Shown in pieces: positions 1-10,063 of a stretch of DNA of 64,000 nt. Origin of the DNA: Mycolicibacterium sp. S2-37 (GTDB lineage Bacteria; Actinomycetota; Actinomycetes; Mycobacteriales; Mycobacteriaceae). The DNA lies in NCBI RefSeq assembly GCF_017352375.1, contig NZ_JAFEVR010000010.1, positions 124,001-188,000 of the forward strand. Direction: 5' to 3'. The position numbers and the translations under genes were made by a program. How positions within the stretch are numbered: the first letter of the stretch is position 1; the number at the start of each line of letters is the position of its first letter. The notes under the pieces are model-generated. The model ran no database searches. It had not been told where the DNA came from and saw only the letters and a program-made list of their open reading frames with translations.

Positions 1-481
1 GTGGATCGACTGGTCGACGGCCGACACCGAGCTCATCGAGTTCACCCGCAAGGTGTCCGAACTGCGCGCCAACCATCCGGTCTTCCGCCGCCGCCGGTTC
101 TTCTCGGGCCGGCCGGTACGCCAGCGCGGGGCGCCGGGTCTGCCCGACATCGCCTGGTTCGCGCCGGACGGCAACGAGATGACCGATGAGGACTGGGAAA
201 GCGGATTCGCCAAGTCCATCGCCGTCTACCTCAACGGCCACGGCATCCCGGATCTCGATGTCCGTGGGCAGCGGGTGATCGACGATTCGTTCCTGCTGTG
301 CTTCAACGCCTACCACGAGCCTCTCGAATTCGTCACTCCAGGAGCAGAATTCGGACGCGCCTGGTTGCCGGTCATCAACACCGCCGACGACGGTGAGGAC
401 CGGGAGTCGGTGACGGCGGGGACGAAGATCGAGGTCGCGGCGCGCTCGGTGTTGGTCCTGCAGGCAGTCAACGAGCCCTAG
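1..481 (+). CDS. glgX: Glycogen debranching enzyme GlgX/TreX, C-terminal part (5' truncated by window edge)
   Basis: The reading frame is open from base 2 to the TAG at 479-481 and gives about 159 residues. It begins WIDWSTAD and continues with ELRANHPVFRRRRFF, which is the GlgX/TreX C-terminal signature seen after the GH13 catalytic barrel. The rest is the C-terminal beta domain. The family hydrolyses alpha-1,6 branches of glycogen or maltodextrin in the cytoplasm. In many actinobacteria it sits with treY and treZ, but here it is followed directly by a strong terminator, so it ends its transcription unit. The catalytic residues lie outside the window. Assignment is by sequence recognition only. 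Confidence 0.9.
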   Translation, partial: WIDWSTADTELIEFTRKVSELRANHPVFRRRRFFSGRPVRQRGAPGLPDIAWFAPDGNEMTDEDWESGFAKSIAVYLNGHGIPDLDVRGQRVIDDSFLLCFNAYHEPLEFVTPGAEFGRAWLPVINTADDGEDRESVTAGTKIEVAARSVLVLQAVNEP

Positions 482-490
482 ACCGCCAGG

Positions 491-526
491 AAAAAGGAGG
501 AGGGCCGGGTGGCCCTCCTCCTTTTT
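491..526. terminator. Perfect hairpin terminator after glgX
   Basis: A perfect 16-bp inverted repeat (491-506 with 511-526) with a GGGT loop has A5 at the left edge and T5 at the right edge. It therefore has a U-tract in both directions. It ends glgX from the left and the DUF5709 gene (minus strand, stop at 539) from the right, so it is a bidirectional intrinsic terminator. Confidence 0.93.
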
Positions 527-538
527 CGTGCGCTGCGG

Positions 539-928
539 TTATTCGACGACGGTGAAGAACGAGTCGCCGTCCTCCGGGGTGCCGCTCACCTGTCCGGCGT
601 CGGTACCGGTGTCGCCCGGCACCACGTGGTCGATCTGGTCGTCGGGGAGTTCGGTGGTGTCGCCGGTCGACGCGTCGTCGGCGGCGGGGGCGGCGGCCGC
701 ATCGGGTACCTCCGCGGCGAGCTTGTGGTCGAGCGATTCCCCGCCGCCCGCCTCGCCGCGCGGCAGCGCATCGGACTGGCTGGCCTCACTCCACCCGTCG
801 GGTGGATCGACGACGTTGTCGCCGTCGTCGTTGCGGACGTCGTCGGCGTCGAGGGCCTCAGTCGGCCGCAGCGTGTCGCCGGTGCCGCCCTGGTCGTTGG
901 CGGACTCGAAGTCGATGTTGTCACTCAT
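539..928 (-). CDS. DUF5709-like acidic, probably disordered protein
   Basis: This 129-residue protein is rich in Asp, Glu, Gly and Ser, with no membrane segment or signal peptide. Its middle part, DPPDGWSEA then GGESLDHKLAAEVPD, matches my memory of the actinobacterial DUF5709 pattern (a PP..W motif followed by GESLDQRLAEE.PD). The function of that family is unknown. It stands alone between the glgX terminator, which it shares, and a divergent acyl-CoA dehydrogenase operon. Composition suggests an intrinsically disordered cytoplasmic protein. The family call is moderate. The gene itself is supported by high-GC codon structure and the flanking terminator. Confidence 0.7.
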   Translation of the reverse strand: MSDNIDFESANDQGGTGDTLRPTEALDADDVRNDDGDNVVDPPDGWSEASQSDALPRGEAGGGESLDHKLAAEVPDAAAAPAADDASTGDTTELPDDQIDHVVPGDTGTDAGQVSGTPEDGDSFFTVVE

Positions 929-1032
929 GTCGGCCCGGTTGCCCCACCGGCCGAAGCACTAAACACCTGCACCACGGGCCGGTGACTACTGGCCGGTAGC
1001 AACCCCGACCAACCGGTGAGTTAGTGTGCGAT

Positions 1033-2193
<1,161 letters not shown>

Positions 2194-2203
2194 GGTTGTA
2201 ACC

Positions 2204-3322
2204 ATGGACTTTGCCTTCACCGACGAGCAGGCGCTGCTCCGCGACACCAGCCGCGAAGTGCTGGCCCGCACCTACGACGTCGAGACCCGGCTCAAGGTCA
2301 TCGACTCCGATCTCGGCTGGAGCCGGGATGTGTGGAACCAGCTGGCCGAGGTCGGTGTGCTCGGACTCGGCTTCGAGGAGGACGCCGGCGGTCAGCTCGA
2401 GATCATGGTGGTCGCCACCGAGATCGGGCGGCGGCTGGCTCCCGAACCGGTGATGTCGGCGGCCCTGGGACCCGGTGCGCTGATCGCCGAGCTGGGCAGC
2501 GATGAGCAGAAGCAGCTGCTCGACGAGGTCGCCTCCGGCGGCCGGCTGCTCGCCTTCGCCCACACCGAGCCGGGGCTGCGCGCGGCGGGCACCGCCGTCA
2601 CGACCACCGCCGGCCAGCAGGGCGATTCGTGGACGGTCACCGGACGCAAGAACCCGGTGATCGCCGGCGACAGCGCCGACACGCTCGTCGTCAGCGCCAC
2701 CCTGCCCGACGGCGGGACGGGGCTGTTCCTGGTCGACGTGGGTGCGGACGCCGCAGGCGTCACCCGCCAGGCCTACCGCACCTTCGACGGCCAGCGCGGC
2801 GCCCAGATCGACCTCGACGGCGTGGCCGCCCAACCGCTCGGCACCGGCGGGGACGCCACGAAAGCGATCGCCGACACGCTGGTGCGGCTGCAGTCGGCAC
2901 TGTGCGCGGAGGCGCTCGGCGCGATGGAGGAGGCGCTGCGGCTGACGACCGACTATCTCAAGAGCCGCAAGCAGTTCGGCGTCACGCTGAGCAAGTTCCA
3001 GACGCTGACCCAGCGCGCCGCCGACATGTACGTCTCGCTCGAGCTCGCTCGCAGCATGACGTACTACGCGGCGATGTCGATCGCCGACGGCAACCTCGAC
3101 CCCGCCATCGCCGCGCGGGCCAAGTTGCAGATCGGGCGCTCCGGTCGCCATATCGCCCAGGAGGCGATCCAGCTGCACGGCGGCATCGGCGTGACCGCCG
3201 AGTACCCCGTCGGCCACTACGCGGCCCGGCTGACCGCGATCGAACACACGCTGGGGTCGTCGCAGGACCAGCTGCACGTGCTGATCGGCGGCCTCGGCGA
3301 CTACGAGGTCGTCACCGTCTGA
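2204..3322 (+). CDS. Acyl-CoA dehydrogenase, small (beta) subunit type
   Basis: A 372-residue acyl-CoA dehydrogenase fold starting MDFAFTDEQALLRDT, 10 nt after its partner gene and probably co-transcribed. It carries the C-terminal signature YLKSRKQFGVTLSKFQ and IQLHGGIGVTAEYPVGHY, typical of beta chains in alpha2beta2 FadE assemblies. The usual YEG(T/S) catalytic motif is absent, so it may act mainly in FAD and acyl-CoA binding within a complex with the upstream protein. The operon ends with a short inverted repeat (3327-3332 with 3345-3350) facing the convergent maltokinase gene. The physiological acyl-CoA substrate cannot be read from sequence. Confidence 0.87.
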   Translation: MDFAFTDEQALLRDTSREVLARTYDVETRLKVIDSDLGWSRDVWNQLAEVGVLGLGFEEDAGGQLEIMVVATEIGRRLAPEPVMSAALGPGALIAELGSDEQKQLLDEVASGGRLLAFAHTEPGLRAAGTAVTTTAGQQGDSWTVTGRKNPVIAGDSADTLVVSATLPDGGTGLFLVDVGADAAGVTRQAYRTFDGQRGAQIDLDGVAAQPLGTGGDATKAIADTLVRLQSALCAEALGAMEEALRLTTDYLKSRKQFGVTLSKFQTLTQRAADMYVSLELARSMTYYAAMSIADGNLDPAIAARAKLQIGRSGRHIAQEAIQLHGGIGVTAEYPVGHYAARLTAIEHTLGSSQDQLHVLIGGLGDYEVVTV

Positions 3323-3390
3323 TCTTTCGCCCAAACGAACAATCGGGCGAGGAAGTGCGAGACGGCGTCGGCATTTCGTCGATCTCGGCG

Positions 3391-4698
3391 TCAGCTGACG
3401 AGGCGCGCGATCGACCGCATCGGGATGGGCAGCCAGTCCGGTCGGTAGCGCGCTTCGTAGCCCGCCTCGTACACGGCCTTGTCGAGTTCGTAGGCGGCGA
3501 GCAGGTCGGCCTGTGCCCGCGGATCGCTACCGGCCGCGGCGGCGTAGCCGTCGCAGAACGCCGCGACGTTGGCTTCGACCCACGCCGCGGCGCGCGCCGC
3601 CAGCTCGTCGTCTCCGCCGCTCTCGATGAGCCGTTGGTAGGCCGCGTACTCGTAGGACCGCAGCATCCCGGCGACGTCGCGCAGCGGTGAGTCCGGCCGC
3701 CTGCGGTCTTCGAGCGGCTGGCCGGGCTCACCCTCGAAGTCGATGAGCAGCCAGCGCTGCGGGGTGCGCAGTACCTGACCCAGATGCAGATCACCGTGCA
3801 CGCGGTGCACCGTGATGTCCCGATCGGCGAGCCGGCGGTAGCGCTCCTCGATGTGCTCGACGTAGGGCTGCAGCTCGGTGACCGCCGAGGCGACCGTCGC
3901 CAGCCGTTCCAGGACGCCGGCTGCGGGGAACGGCACCGAGGAGGTGCCCAGTTCGGCCGCGAGCGTGGCGTGCACCGAGGCGACCGCCTCGCCGAGCGCC
4001 TTCGAGTCGGCGGTGAAGTCCCCGGTATCGCCGCCCCCGGCGAGGGCGGCGTTGGCGTCGGCCAGGGCCATGTCCCAGCCCTCGGTGGAGCCGGCCGCGA
4101 ACTCGGCGACCATGCCGAGGGCGGACGGCTCGCCGTCGAGTGTGGTGTCGAATGATCCGAGCAGCCGGGCGGCGTGCGCGTTCCCGGCGCGGCCCAGGGT
4201 TCGGTTGAGTTCGATGTCCGGGTTGATCCCCGGGGTGATGCGCCGGAAGACCTTGAGCATGGCCTCTTTGCCGAAGATGACGCTGGTGTTGCTCTGTTCG
4301 GCGCTGGACACCTTCGCCGGTGCGTCCAACGGCAGGGTCACGTCGGGTTCCTTGGCGAAGGTGATCTCGCCGATCCGGGCGGAGCTGTCGATCAGCGACA
4401 ACAGATGGTGCGCAGCCGACGGATCGTGCAGTGCGTCGTAGCCGGTCCGGTCGCCGGCTGTGCCGATCAGCGCCGTGTCGCCGCTGTTCGGTCCGGCGGT
4501 GTCCCACCGCACCACCACCTGGTAGCGCTCGGGGGCACCCGCGGCGAAGTTCGCGTCGACGAGCATCAGATCGAGGTCGTCGCGCAGCGTCACCGCGACC
4601 GCGGGGGTGACCGAGACCAGGTCACGACTACGCCCGGCGTACCAGCGTTGTTTCGGGAGCCATTGGTCGAACGGGAGGTTGGGAAGGTTCGAGTCCAT
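3391..4698 (-). CDS. mak: Maltokinase (Mak/Pep2-like), standalone
   Basis: A 435-residue kinase-fold protein starting MDSNLPNLPFDQWLPKQRWY, the typical Mak N-terminus. It has the nucleotide-binding stretch NTSVIFGKEAMLKVFRR (about 137-153), the catalytic loop HGDLHLGQ (301-308) and the metal motif DFEGEP (320-325). The family phosphorylates maltose to maltose-1-phosphate with ATP, feeding GlgE alpha-glucan synthesis. In mycobacteria mak usually follows or is fused to treS; here no treS is next to it and its neighbours are fadE genes and a HugZ-like gene. ATGs at 4716 and 4764 are possible longer starts but add residues absent from the usual N-terminus. Confidence 0.9.
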   Translation of the reverse strand: MDSNLPNLPFDQWLPKQRWYAGRSRDLVSVTPAVAVTLRDDLDLMLVDANFAAGAPERYQVVVRWDTAGPNSGDTALIGTAGDRTGYDALHDPSAAHHLLSLIDSSARIGEITFAKEPDVTLPLDAPAKVSSAEQSNTSVIFGKEAMLKVFRRITPGINPDIELNRTLGRAGNAHAARLLGSFDTTLDGEPSALGMVAEFAAGSTEGWDMALADANAALAGGGDTGDFTADSKALGEAVASVHATLAAELGTSSVPFPAAGVLERLATVASAVTELQPYVEHIEERYRRLADRDITVHRVHGDLHLGQVLRTPQRWLLIDFEGEPGQPLEDRRRPDSPLRDVAGMLRSYEYAAYQRLIESGGDDELAARAAAWVEANVAAFCDGYAAAAGSDPRAQADLLAAYELDKAVYEAGYEARYRPDWLPIPMRSIARLVS

Positions 4699-4756
4699 TG
4701 TTGTTCTGCTACCCATCGCGAGCTCAACTGAATCCCTGGCCGGTATCGTGCCGCAG

Positions 4757-5557
4757 GTGGCCAACCGTGATCACGGCGACCCGGGTGACGCGCCCTCGGT
4801 GCCGCCGCCGCTGAGTCCACCCGCGAGTGCGGTCCGGCCGTCGGCCGCCGAAGAGGCGCGCACCATCGCCGCGTCGACCAACACCGGCACCTTGGCCTCG
4901 CTGACGGCCGACGGTGATCCGTGGGCGTCGTTCGTCACCTACGGACTGCTCGGCGGCGCGCCGGTGCTGTGCGTGTCGAACCTCGCCGAGCACGGCCGCA
5001 ACCTGGCGGGCGATCCGCGGGCGAGTATCGCGATCGTGGCGCCCGCGACCGAGGCCGACCCGCTGGCCAACGGGCGGGTGACGCTGGCGGGTGTGGTCGA
5101 GCGACCGGCGGGCGACGAACACGCCGCCGCGCGGGAGGCCCATCTGGCGGCTGTGGCGGCCGCGAAGTACTACATCGACTACAGCGATTTCACCCTGTGG
5201 GTGCTGCGCGTGCGGCGGGTCCGGTGGGTCGGCGGGTACGGCAGGATGGATTCGACGACGGGTGAGGCGTACGCCGCCGCGCAGCCGGATCCGGTGGTTC
5301 CGCACGCCGCCGGTGCGATCAGCCACCTCAACGCCGACCACGCCGATTCGCTGCTGGCGATGGCCCGCACACTCGGCGGCTACCCCGACGCGTCGGTCGC
5401 GACGTGCACGGGCGCCGACCGCTACGGCCTCGACCTGCGGGTCGACACCTCGCGCGGGGTGGCCTACACGCGCGTCGGCTACGCCGAGCCGATCAGTTCG
5501 TTCAGCGAGTTGCGTTCGGCAGCAGTGGAATTGACCAGAAGGGCGCGACATGTCTGA
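4757..5557 (+). CDS. HugZ-like PPOX-fold protein with C-terminal DUF2470 domain
   Basis: About 266 residues. An N-terminal split-barrel PPOX domain (roughly 25-165, with GTLASLTADGDPWASFVTYG) is followed by a DUF2470 domain (roughly 185-260, AISHLNADHADSLLAMA). This combination is that of HugZ-family haem-associated or flavin/F420-binding proteins; activity is not proven here. The GTG at 4757 is chosen because TATCGT (4744-4749) stands 7 nt upstream and there is no ribosome binding site, as for a leaderless transcript. A GTG at 4748 is the alternative. It overlaps the next gene by 8 nt, so the two are translationally coupled. Confidence 0.82.
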   Translation: MANRDHGDPGDAPSVPPPLSPPASAVRPSAAEEARTIAASTNTGTLASLTADGDPWASFVTYGLLGGAPVLCVSNLAEHGRNLAGDPRASIAIVAPATEADPLANGRVTLAGVVERPAGDEHAAAREAHLAAVAAAKYYIDYSDFTLWVLRVRRVRWVGGYGRMDSTTGEAYAAAQPDPVVPHAAGAISHLNADHADSLLAMARTLGGYPDASVATCTGADRYGLDLRVDTSRGVAYTRVGYAEPISSFSELRSAAVELTRRARHV

Positions 5558-6128
5558 ATCGACCGATCGTCCGGACAGCTGGCAGGCGGCCTTCGAGCTG
5601 ATCCGCACCCGCGGTTACGAGCATCGCGCCGAACCGTTCAAGCTCGCCAGCGGTCAGCTCAGCCACGACTACATCGACGGCAAGTACGCGATCGACAATG
5701 GTGAGCGGCTCACCACCGTCAGCCGCGCGGTCGCCGATCTGGCCGCCCGCACCGGCATCGAGTTCGACGCCGTCGGCGGCCTGACCATGGGCGCCGATCC
5801 GCTCGCGCACGGTGTGGCGATGGTGACCGGCGCCGCCTGGTTCTCCGTGCGCAAGGAGCAGAAGCAGCGCGGACGTGAGCAGTGGATCGAGGGCACCCGA
5901 ATCACACCCGGTATGCGCGTGCTGCTCGTCGACGATGTGATCAGCACGGGCGGTTCGACGGCCATCGCGTTCGACCGCGTCGTCGCTGCCGGCGCCGTGG
6001 TGACCGGCGTCATCCCGATGGTCGACCGCGGCGACGTCGCCGCCGAACTCTTCGCCGGGCGCGGGGTGCCGTTCGCCGCATTGGTGACCTACCGCGACCT
6101 CGGGATCGAACCGATCACAGCGGTCTAG
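5550..6128 (+). CDS. Orotate phosphoribosyltransferase-like (PyrE-type) PRTase
   Basis: A 192-residue type I phosphoribosyltransferase. The PRPP-binding loop VLLVDDVISTGGS lies at 124-136, and PyrE-like landmarks FKLASGQLSHDYID (30-43), GGLTMGADPLA and FSVRKEQKQRG are present in the right order. OPRT converts orotate and PRPP to OMP. Mycobacteria generally also carry a separate, more canonical pyrE, so this copy may be a paralogue with another base substrate. It starts inside the stop of the HugZ-like gene (8-nt overlap). The fold is certain; the exact substrate is not. Confidence 0.82.
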   Translation: MSESTDRPDSWQAAFELIRTRGYEHRAEPFKLASGQLSHDYIDGKYAIDNGERLTTVSRAVADLAARTGIEFDAVGGLTMGADPLAHGVAMVTGAAWFSVRKEQKQRGREQWIEGTRITPGMRVLLVDDVISTGGSTAIAFDRVVAAGAVVTGVIPMVDRGDVAAELFAGRGVPFAALVTYRDLGIEPITAV

Positions 6129-6159
6129 ATCTGTCAGACCCTGCTGCGACAATCGTCGT

Positions 6160-7410
6160 ATGTCGTCAGCGACAACACTTCTGGCCGATCGGGTTCGCCC
6201 GGTCGACCGCCTGGAGATGTTGTTCGACGAATTGGCGGAGCTGACCGGTCAGCGCAATGCGATCGACAGTCGCATTGTGGAGATCGCCGCCGAGATCGAG
6301 CGCGACGAGCTCGCCGGGATGACCGGCGCCCGATCGGTGCCGACGCTGATCGCCTGGAAGACCGCCACGACACCGCGCAACGCCAAGACGATCGTGGCGG
6401 TCGCGCGCCGCCTCGAGGAGTTCCCGTGCTGTGCGGAGGGGATGCGGGAGGGCCGGTTGTCGCTGGATCAGGTCGGGGTGATCGCCGAGAACGCCGCCGA
6501 CGGATCCGATGCCCACTACGCGGCATTGGCCAGTGTCGCGACGGTCGGCCAGTTGCGCACCGCGATCAAACTCGAACCGCGACCCGACCCAGCGCCCGGG
6601 CCGGAGCCGGAGGCGTCGATCACCCGGCACGTCGACGGCGAATTCACCACCTGGAAGATCCGCCTGCACCGGTTGGAGGCGGCGAAGTTCGAGGCGGCGT
6701 TGCAGTCCCATCGTGACGGGCTGATCGCAGAGTGGAAGCGCGACCACGACGCCGCAACCAGTGATCACGTACCGCCGTTTCCGACCACCCTGGACGCCTT
6801 CGGCGCCCTGGTCGACGCGGGCTGGGACGCCGACACCGCGCGCCGCCCGCACGGGCAACACACTACCGTGGTCGTGCACCTCGATGTCGAGAAGCGTTCT
6901 GCTGCGCTTCATCTCGGTCCACTGCTGACCGACGACGAGCGTCGTTACCTGCTATGCGACGCCACGTGTGAGGTCTGGCTCGGACGCCACGGCCAACCGA
7001 TCGGGGCGGGCCGCGCCACGCGCACGGTCAGCCGGCGGCTGCGCCGCGCCCTGGAACACCGGGACCGCTGCTGCGTGGTCCCCGGCTGCGGGGCCACCCG
7101 CGGGCTGCATGCCCACCACATCCGGCACTGGGAAGACGGCGGGCCCACCGACCTGTCCAATCTCGTCCTGGTCTGCCCGTATCACCACCGCCTGCATCAT
7201 TCGGGCGGCATCGCCATCACCGGACCCGCTGAACACCTGATCGTGTCCGACTGCAAGGGCCGACCACTGCAGCCGGGATCACTGGCCCGGCCACCAACGA
7301 CACCACCGCCCGCGGTCGCACCCTGCCGCGGCCCGACCGGGGAACGCGCCGACTGGTGGTGGTACCAGCCTTTCGAACCGCAACCGCCAGGAACGCGGCA
7401 AGCGGTCTAG
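6160..7410 (+). CDS. 13E12-family DUF222/HNH endonuclease-domain protein
   Basis: A 416-residue protein with an N-terminal DUF222 domain (about 10-290) and a C-terminal HNH nuclease motif (about 305-350) built of VVPGCGATRGLHAHHI, HWEDGGPTDLSNL and CPYHHRLHH, with paired zinc-type Cys and the HNH histidines intact. Proteins of this type are the REP13E12 family, present in many diverged copies in mycobacterial genomes and sometimes associated with phage integration. No flanking repeats or attachment-site duplication are visible here. Its stop codon overlaps that of the convergent ABC transporter ATPase within TCTAGA. Confidence 0.88.
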   Translation: MSSATTLLADRVRPVDRLEMLFDELAELTGQRNAIDSRIVEIAAEIERDELAGMTGARSVPTLIAWKTATTPRNAKTIVAVARRLEEFPCCAEGMREGRLSLDQVGVIAENAADGSDAHYAALASVATVGQLRTAIKLEPRPDPAPGPEPEASITRHVDGEFTTWKIRLHRLEAAKFEAALQSHRDGLIAEWKRDHDAATSDHVPPFPTTLDAFGALVDAGWDADTARRPHGQHTTVVVHLDVEKRSAALHLGPLLTDDERRYLLCDATCEVWLGRHGQPIGAGRATRTVSRRLRRALEHRDRCCVVPGCGATRGLHAHHIRHWEDGGPTDLSNLVLVCPYHHRLHHSGGIAITGPAEHLIVSDCKGRPLQPGSLARPPTTPPPAVAPCRGPTGERADWWWYQPFEPQPPGTRQAV

Positions 7411-8441
7411 ACGACCAGCACCGCAACCGGTTCGACGCCGACGCACACCGGGTCGCCGGCCGCGAACTGACCCGCCTTCGAGCTCGGCAGCTGGGCGCTG
7501 CACACCGTGCCGTCGTTCAACGTGAGGTAGACCCGCGAGATCGGTCCGAGGAACGCCACGGATGTGACGGTCGCATTCGGTTCCCCGTCGGCGGAGACCG
7601 TGACCGACTCGGGGCGCACCATGGCCCGACCCTCCCCCGAGGTGATCGAGCCCGCCAGTGTCGGGACCGATGTGCCCAGCAGCTGCGCGCTGCCCTGTGA
7701 AACGTGCGCGGGCACCTTGTTGTTCAGCCCGACGAACTCCGCGACGAACGGGGTGGCCGGGTTGGCGTAGAGGTCGGCGGGTGTGGCGAGCTGTTCGAGC
7801 CGGCCCTGGCTCATCACCCCGACTCGGTCGGCGACGGCCAGCGCCTCCTCCTGATCGTGGGTGACGAACAGCGTGGTGGTTCCGAACTCCAGTTGCACCC
7901 GGCGGATCTCGTCGCGCAGCTGCGCACGCACCTTCGCGTCGAGGGCCGACAGCGGCTCGTCGAGCAGCAGTACCCGCGGCTGGATCGCGAGCGCACGGGC
8001 CAGTGCCACCCGTTGCTGCTGGCCGCCGGACAGCTCGCGGGCGTACTTGTCCCGGTGCGCCGACAGCCCCACCACCTCGAGCATCTCGGCGGCGCGAGAC
8101 GTGCGCTCGGCCTTGGGTTTTCCGCGCATCTTGAGGCCGAACGCGACGTTGTCGAGGATGGTCAGATGCGGGAACAGGCTGTAGGCCTGGAACACCATGC
8201 CCATATCGCGCTTGTTCGCGGGCACTCGGCTGACGTCGCGGCCGTCGACGCACACCGTGCCAAACGTCGCCTCGTCCAGCCCCGCGAGGATCCTCAGCGC
8301 CGTGGTCTTCCCACAGCCCGACGGCCCCAGCAGCGCGACCAGCTCACCGGGGCGGATGTGCAGCGTCAGCCCGTCGAGCGCCTTGACGGTGCCGTACACC
8401 CGGGTGAGGTCGTTGAGTTCGACGGCGACTCCGGCGGTCAT
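7407..8441 (-). CDS. ABC importer ATPase (PotA/CysA/FbpC type)
   Basis: A 344-residue ATPase with Walker A GPSGCGKTT, Q-loop FQAYSLFPHL, signature LSGGQQQR, Walker B VLLLDEPLS and switch histidine in FVTHDQEEALA, followed by a TOBE-like C-terminal domain (about 240-344). It powers uptake through the two permeases encoded immediately upstream in the operon; its ATG overlaps the stop of the adjacent permease by 4 nt. Family members serve polyamines, iron, sulfate or phosphonates, so the substrate is not decided by this subunit. Confidence 0.93.
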   Translation of the reverse strand: MTAGVAVELNDLTRVYGTVKALDGLTLHIRPGELVALLGPSGCGKTTALRILAGLDEATFGTVCVDGRDVSRVPANKRDMGMVFQAYSLFPHLTILDNVAFGLKMRGKPKAERTSRAAEMLEVVGLSAHRDKYARELSGGQQQRVALARALAIQPRVLLLDEPLSALDAKVRAQLRDEIRRVQLEFGTTTLFVTHDQEEALAVADRVGVMSQGRLEQLATPADLYANPATPFVAEFVGLNNKVPAHVSQGSAQLLGTSVPTLAGSITSGEGRAMVRPESVTVSADGEPNATVTSVAFLGPISRVYLTLNDGTVCSAQLPSSKAGQFAAGDPVCVGVEPVAVLVV

Positions 8442-9211
8442 GCGGCTCCTATCGTGGTGGCGCGTCGTCGTCCGCGGGTGACCGCCGACAGGATCAGCAG
8501 CAGCGCAAATCCGAAGAGCAGCACGGCCAGTGACGCCGCGACCGATGTCGGACCGTCGGTCTTGCCGAGGGCGACGATCTGCACCTGCAGCGTCTGGAAT
8601 CCCGACAGCGAGGCGATGGTGTATTCGCCGAGCACCACCGCGATCGAGATGAACGCCGCGGACAGGATGCCCGGCCAGATGTTGGGCACCACCACGCGCA
8701 GGATCGTCGTGGCCCACCCGGCGCCCAGCGAGCGCGCCGCTTCCGACAGCGTCGGTAGGTCGATCGCCGACAGCGCGGCGTCGATCGAGCGGTAGGCGAA
8801 CGGAAGCACCAACACGACGTAGACGAACGTCAGTGTCAGCGGCGACTCGCCGAGGAAGTACGTGACCCACAGATAGACGTTGCGCAACCCGACGACGATC
8901 ACCAGCGCGGGGATCGTCAAGGGCAGTAGGCAGAGGAACTCCACCGGGCGACGCGCCCACGGCGCCCGCAGCCGCACCCAGATCATGGTCGGCACCAGCA
9001 CGGCCAGCATCGCCAGCACGGTGAACACGGCGAGTAACAGCGACACCACGATCGACTCGTACAGCGCCTCGTCGGCGATCAGGTTCTGCCAGGCCTGCAG
9101 CGTCCGCCCACCGTTGACGAGATCACGGGTGGAGAAGTCGGCCATCGCATACAGCGGGAAGAGGAAGAACAGCGCGAAGGCCAGCCAGAGCAGGGCGCGG
9201 ACGATTCTCAC
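8438..9211 (-). CDS. ABC importer permease 2
   Basis: A 257-residue inner-membrane protein with about six hydrophobic helices and the EAA loop EAARSLGAGWATTILRVVVP that contacts the ATPase. It is similar to PotC/FbpB-type binding-protein-dependent permeases. The GTG start at 9211 is fixed by a 4-nt GTGA overlap with the preceding permease gene, and its stop overlaps the ATPase start. It forms the translocation pore together with the neighbouring permease. Substrate is unknown. Confidence 0.92.
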   Translation of the reverse strand: MRIVRALLWLAFALFFLFPLYAMADFSTRDLVNGGRTLQAWQNLIADEALYESIVVSLLLAVFTVLAMLAVLVPTMIWVRLRAPWARRPVEFLCLLPLTIPALVIVVGLRNVYLWVTYFLGESPLTLTFVYVVLVLPFAYRSIDAALSAIDLPTLSEAARSLGAGWATTILRVVVPNIWPGILSAAFISIAVVLGEYTIASLSGFQTLQVQIVALGKTDGPTSVAASLAVLLFGFALLLILSAVTRGRRRATTIGAA

Positions 9212-10056
9212 TGCAACCACCTCGCCGTCCGGCGCAGCAGCGCGTTGTAGGCCACCATCACCACCGCGACCACCACCACCATCTCCAGCGCCAGCGCATA
9301 GGCGAATCCGGACTGGCCGAGCACCACCTCGCTGGTCAGTGCCGAGCGGATGAGCAGCGGCAGGATCGGGCTGCCCTGGCTGACCAGCGCCGCAGCCGTC
9401 GCGTACGCGGCGAATGCGTTGGCGAACAACAGCAGTGCCGAGCCCAGGAACGCCGGCGCCAGCAGCGGGAACGCCACCTCGCGCCAGTACTGCCAGGTGG
9501 ACGCGCCCAGATTGAGGGCGGCCTCGCGCCACTGCTCGCGCAAACCTTCGAGCGCGGGGACGAAGACGATCACCATGAGCGGGATCTGGAAGTAGGTGTA
9601 CACCAGGATCAGCCCGGTGAGCGTGTAGAGCCAGCCGGATCCGGCGAGGTTCCACCCCAGCGCCTCCTGCACCCACAGGGTCAGCACCCCGTTGAGCCCG
9701 ACGGTCGCCAGGAACGCGAACGCCAGTGCGACACCGCCGAATTGCGCCAGCACGCTACACAGCGACAGCACTGCTCTGCGGATCATCGACGCGGGCGGGC
9801 TGCTGACGACAAGCCACGACAGCACCGCACCGAGCACCGCGCCGATGAGCGCCGTGCTCCCCGACAGCAGCACGCTCTTCCACAGTGCGGACAGCGCCGT
9901 CTGGGAGAACAGGGCCTGGATACGGCCCAGCGAGAAGACACCGTCGGCGAAGAACGCGCTCACCACGACGGTAACCGTCGGGATGAGCAGGAACACCGTC
10001 AGGATCGCGAAGAACGGCAGCAGTGGCGCCCCGTCGCGAAGCCGTCTGACGAGCAC
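9208..10056 (-). CDS. ABC importer permease 1
   Basis: A 282-residue inner-membrane protein with about six helices, starting MLVRRLRDGAPLLPFFAILT. The EAA-type loop EAALNLGASTWQYWREVAFP is present near residue 190. It resembles PotB-type permeases of polyamine/iron/phosphonate importers. It starts 7 nt after the solute-binding protein gene and overlaps the second permease by 4 nt, so stoichiometric translation is likely. Confidence 0.92.
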   Translation of the reverse strand: MLVRRLRDGAPLLPFFAILTVFLLIPTVTVVVSAFFADGVFSLGRIQALFSQTALSALWKSVLLSGSTALIGAVLGAVLSWLVVSSPPASMIRRAVLSLCSVLAQFGGVALAFAFLATVGLNGVLTLWVQEALGWNLAGSGWLYTLTGLILVYTYFQIPLMVIVFVPALEGLREQWREAALNLGASTWQYWREVAFPLLAPAFLGSALLLFANAFAAYATAAALVSQGSPILPLLIRSALTSEVVLGQSGFAYALALEMVVVVAVVMVAYNALLRRTARWLQ

Positions 10057-10063
10057 GGTGCCG

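Noticed and set aside
3327..3350. Terminator between the fadE pair and maltokinase
   Set aside because: Only a 6-bp stem with a 12-nt loop and no T-run. Too weak to list as a feature.
6160..7410. 13E12 HNH gene as part of a mobile element
   Set aside because: The domain is intact but I see no flanking direct repeats, integrase or composition shift, so it is listed as an ordinary gene.
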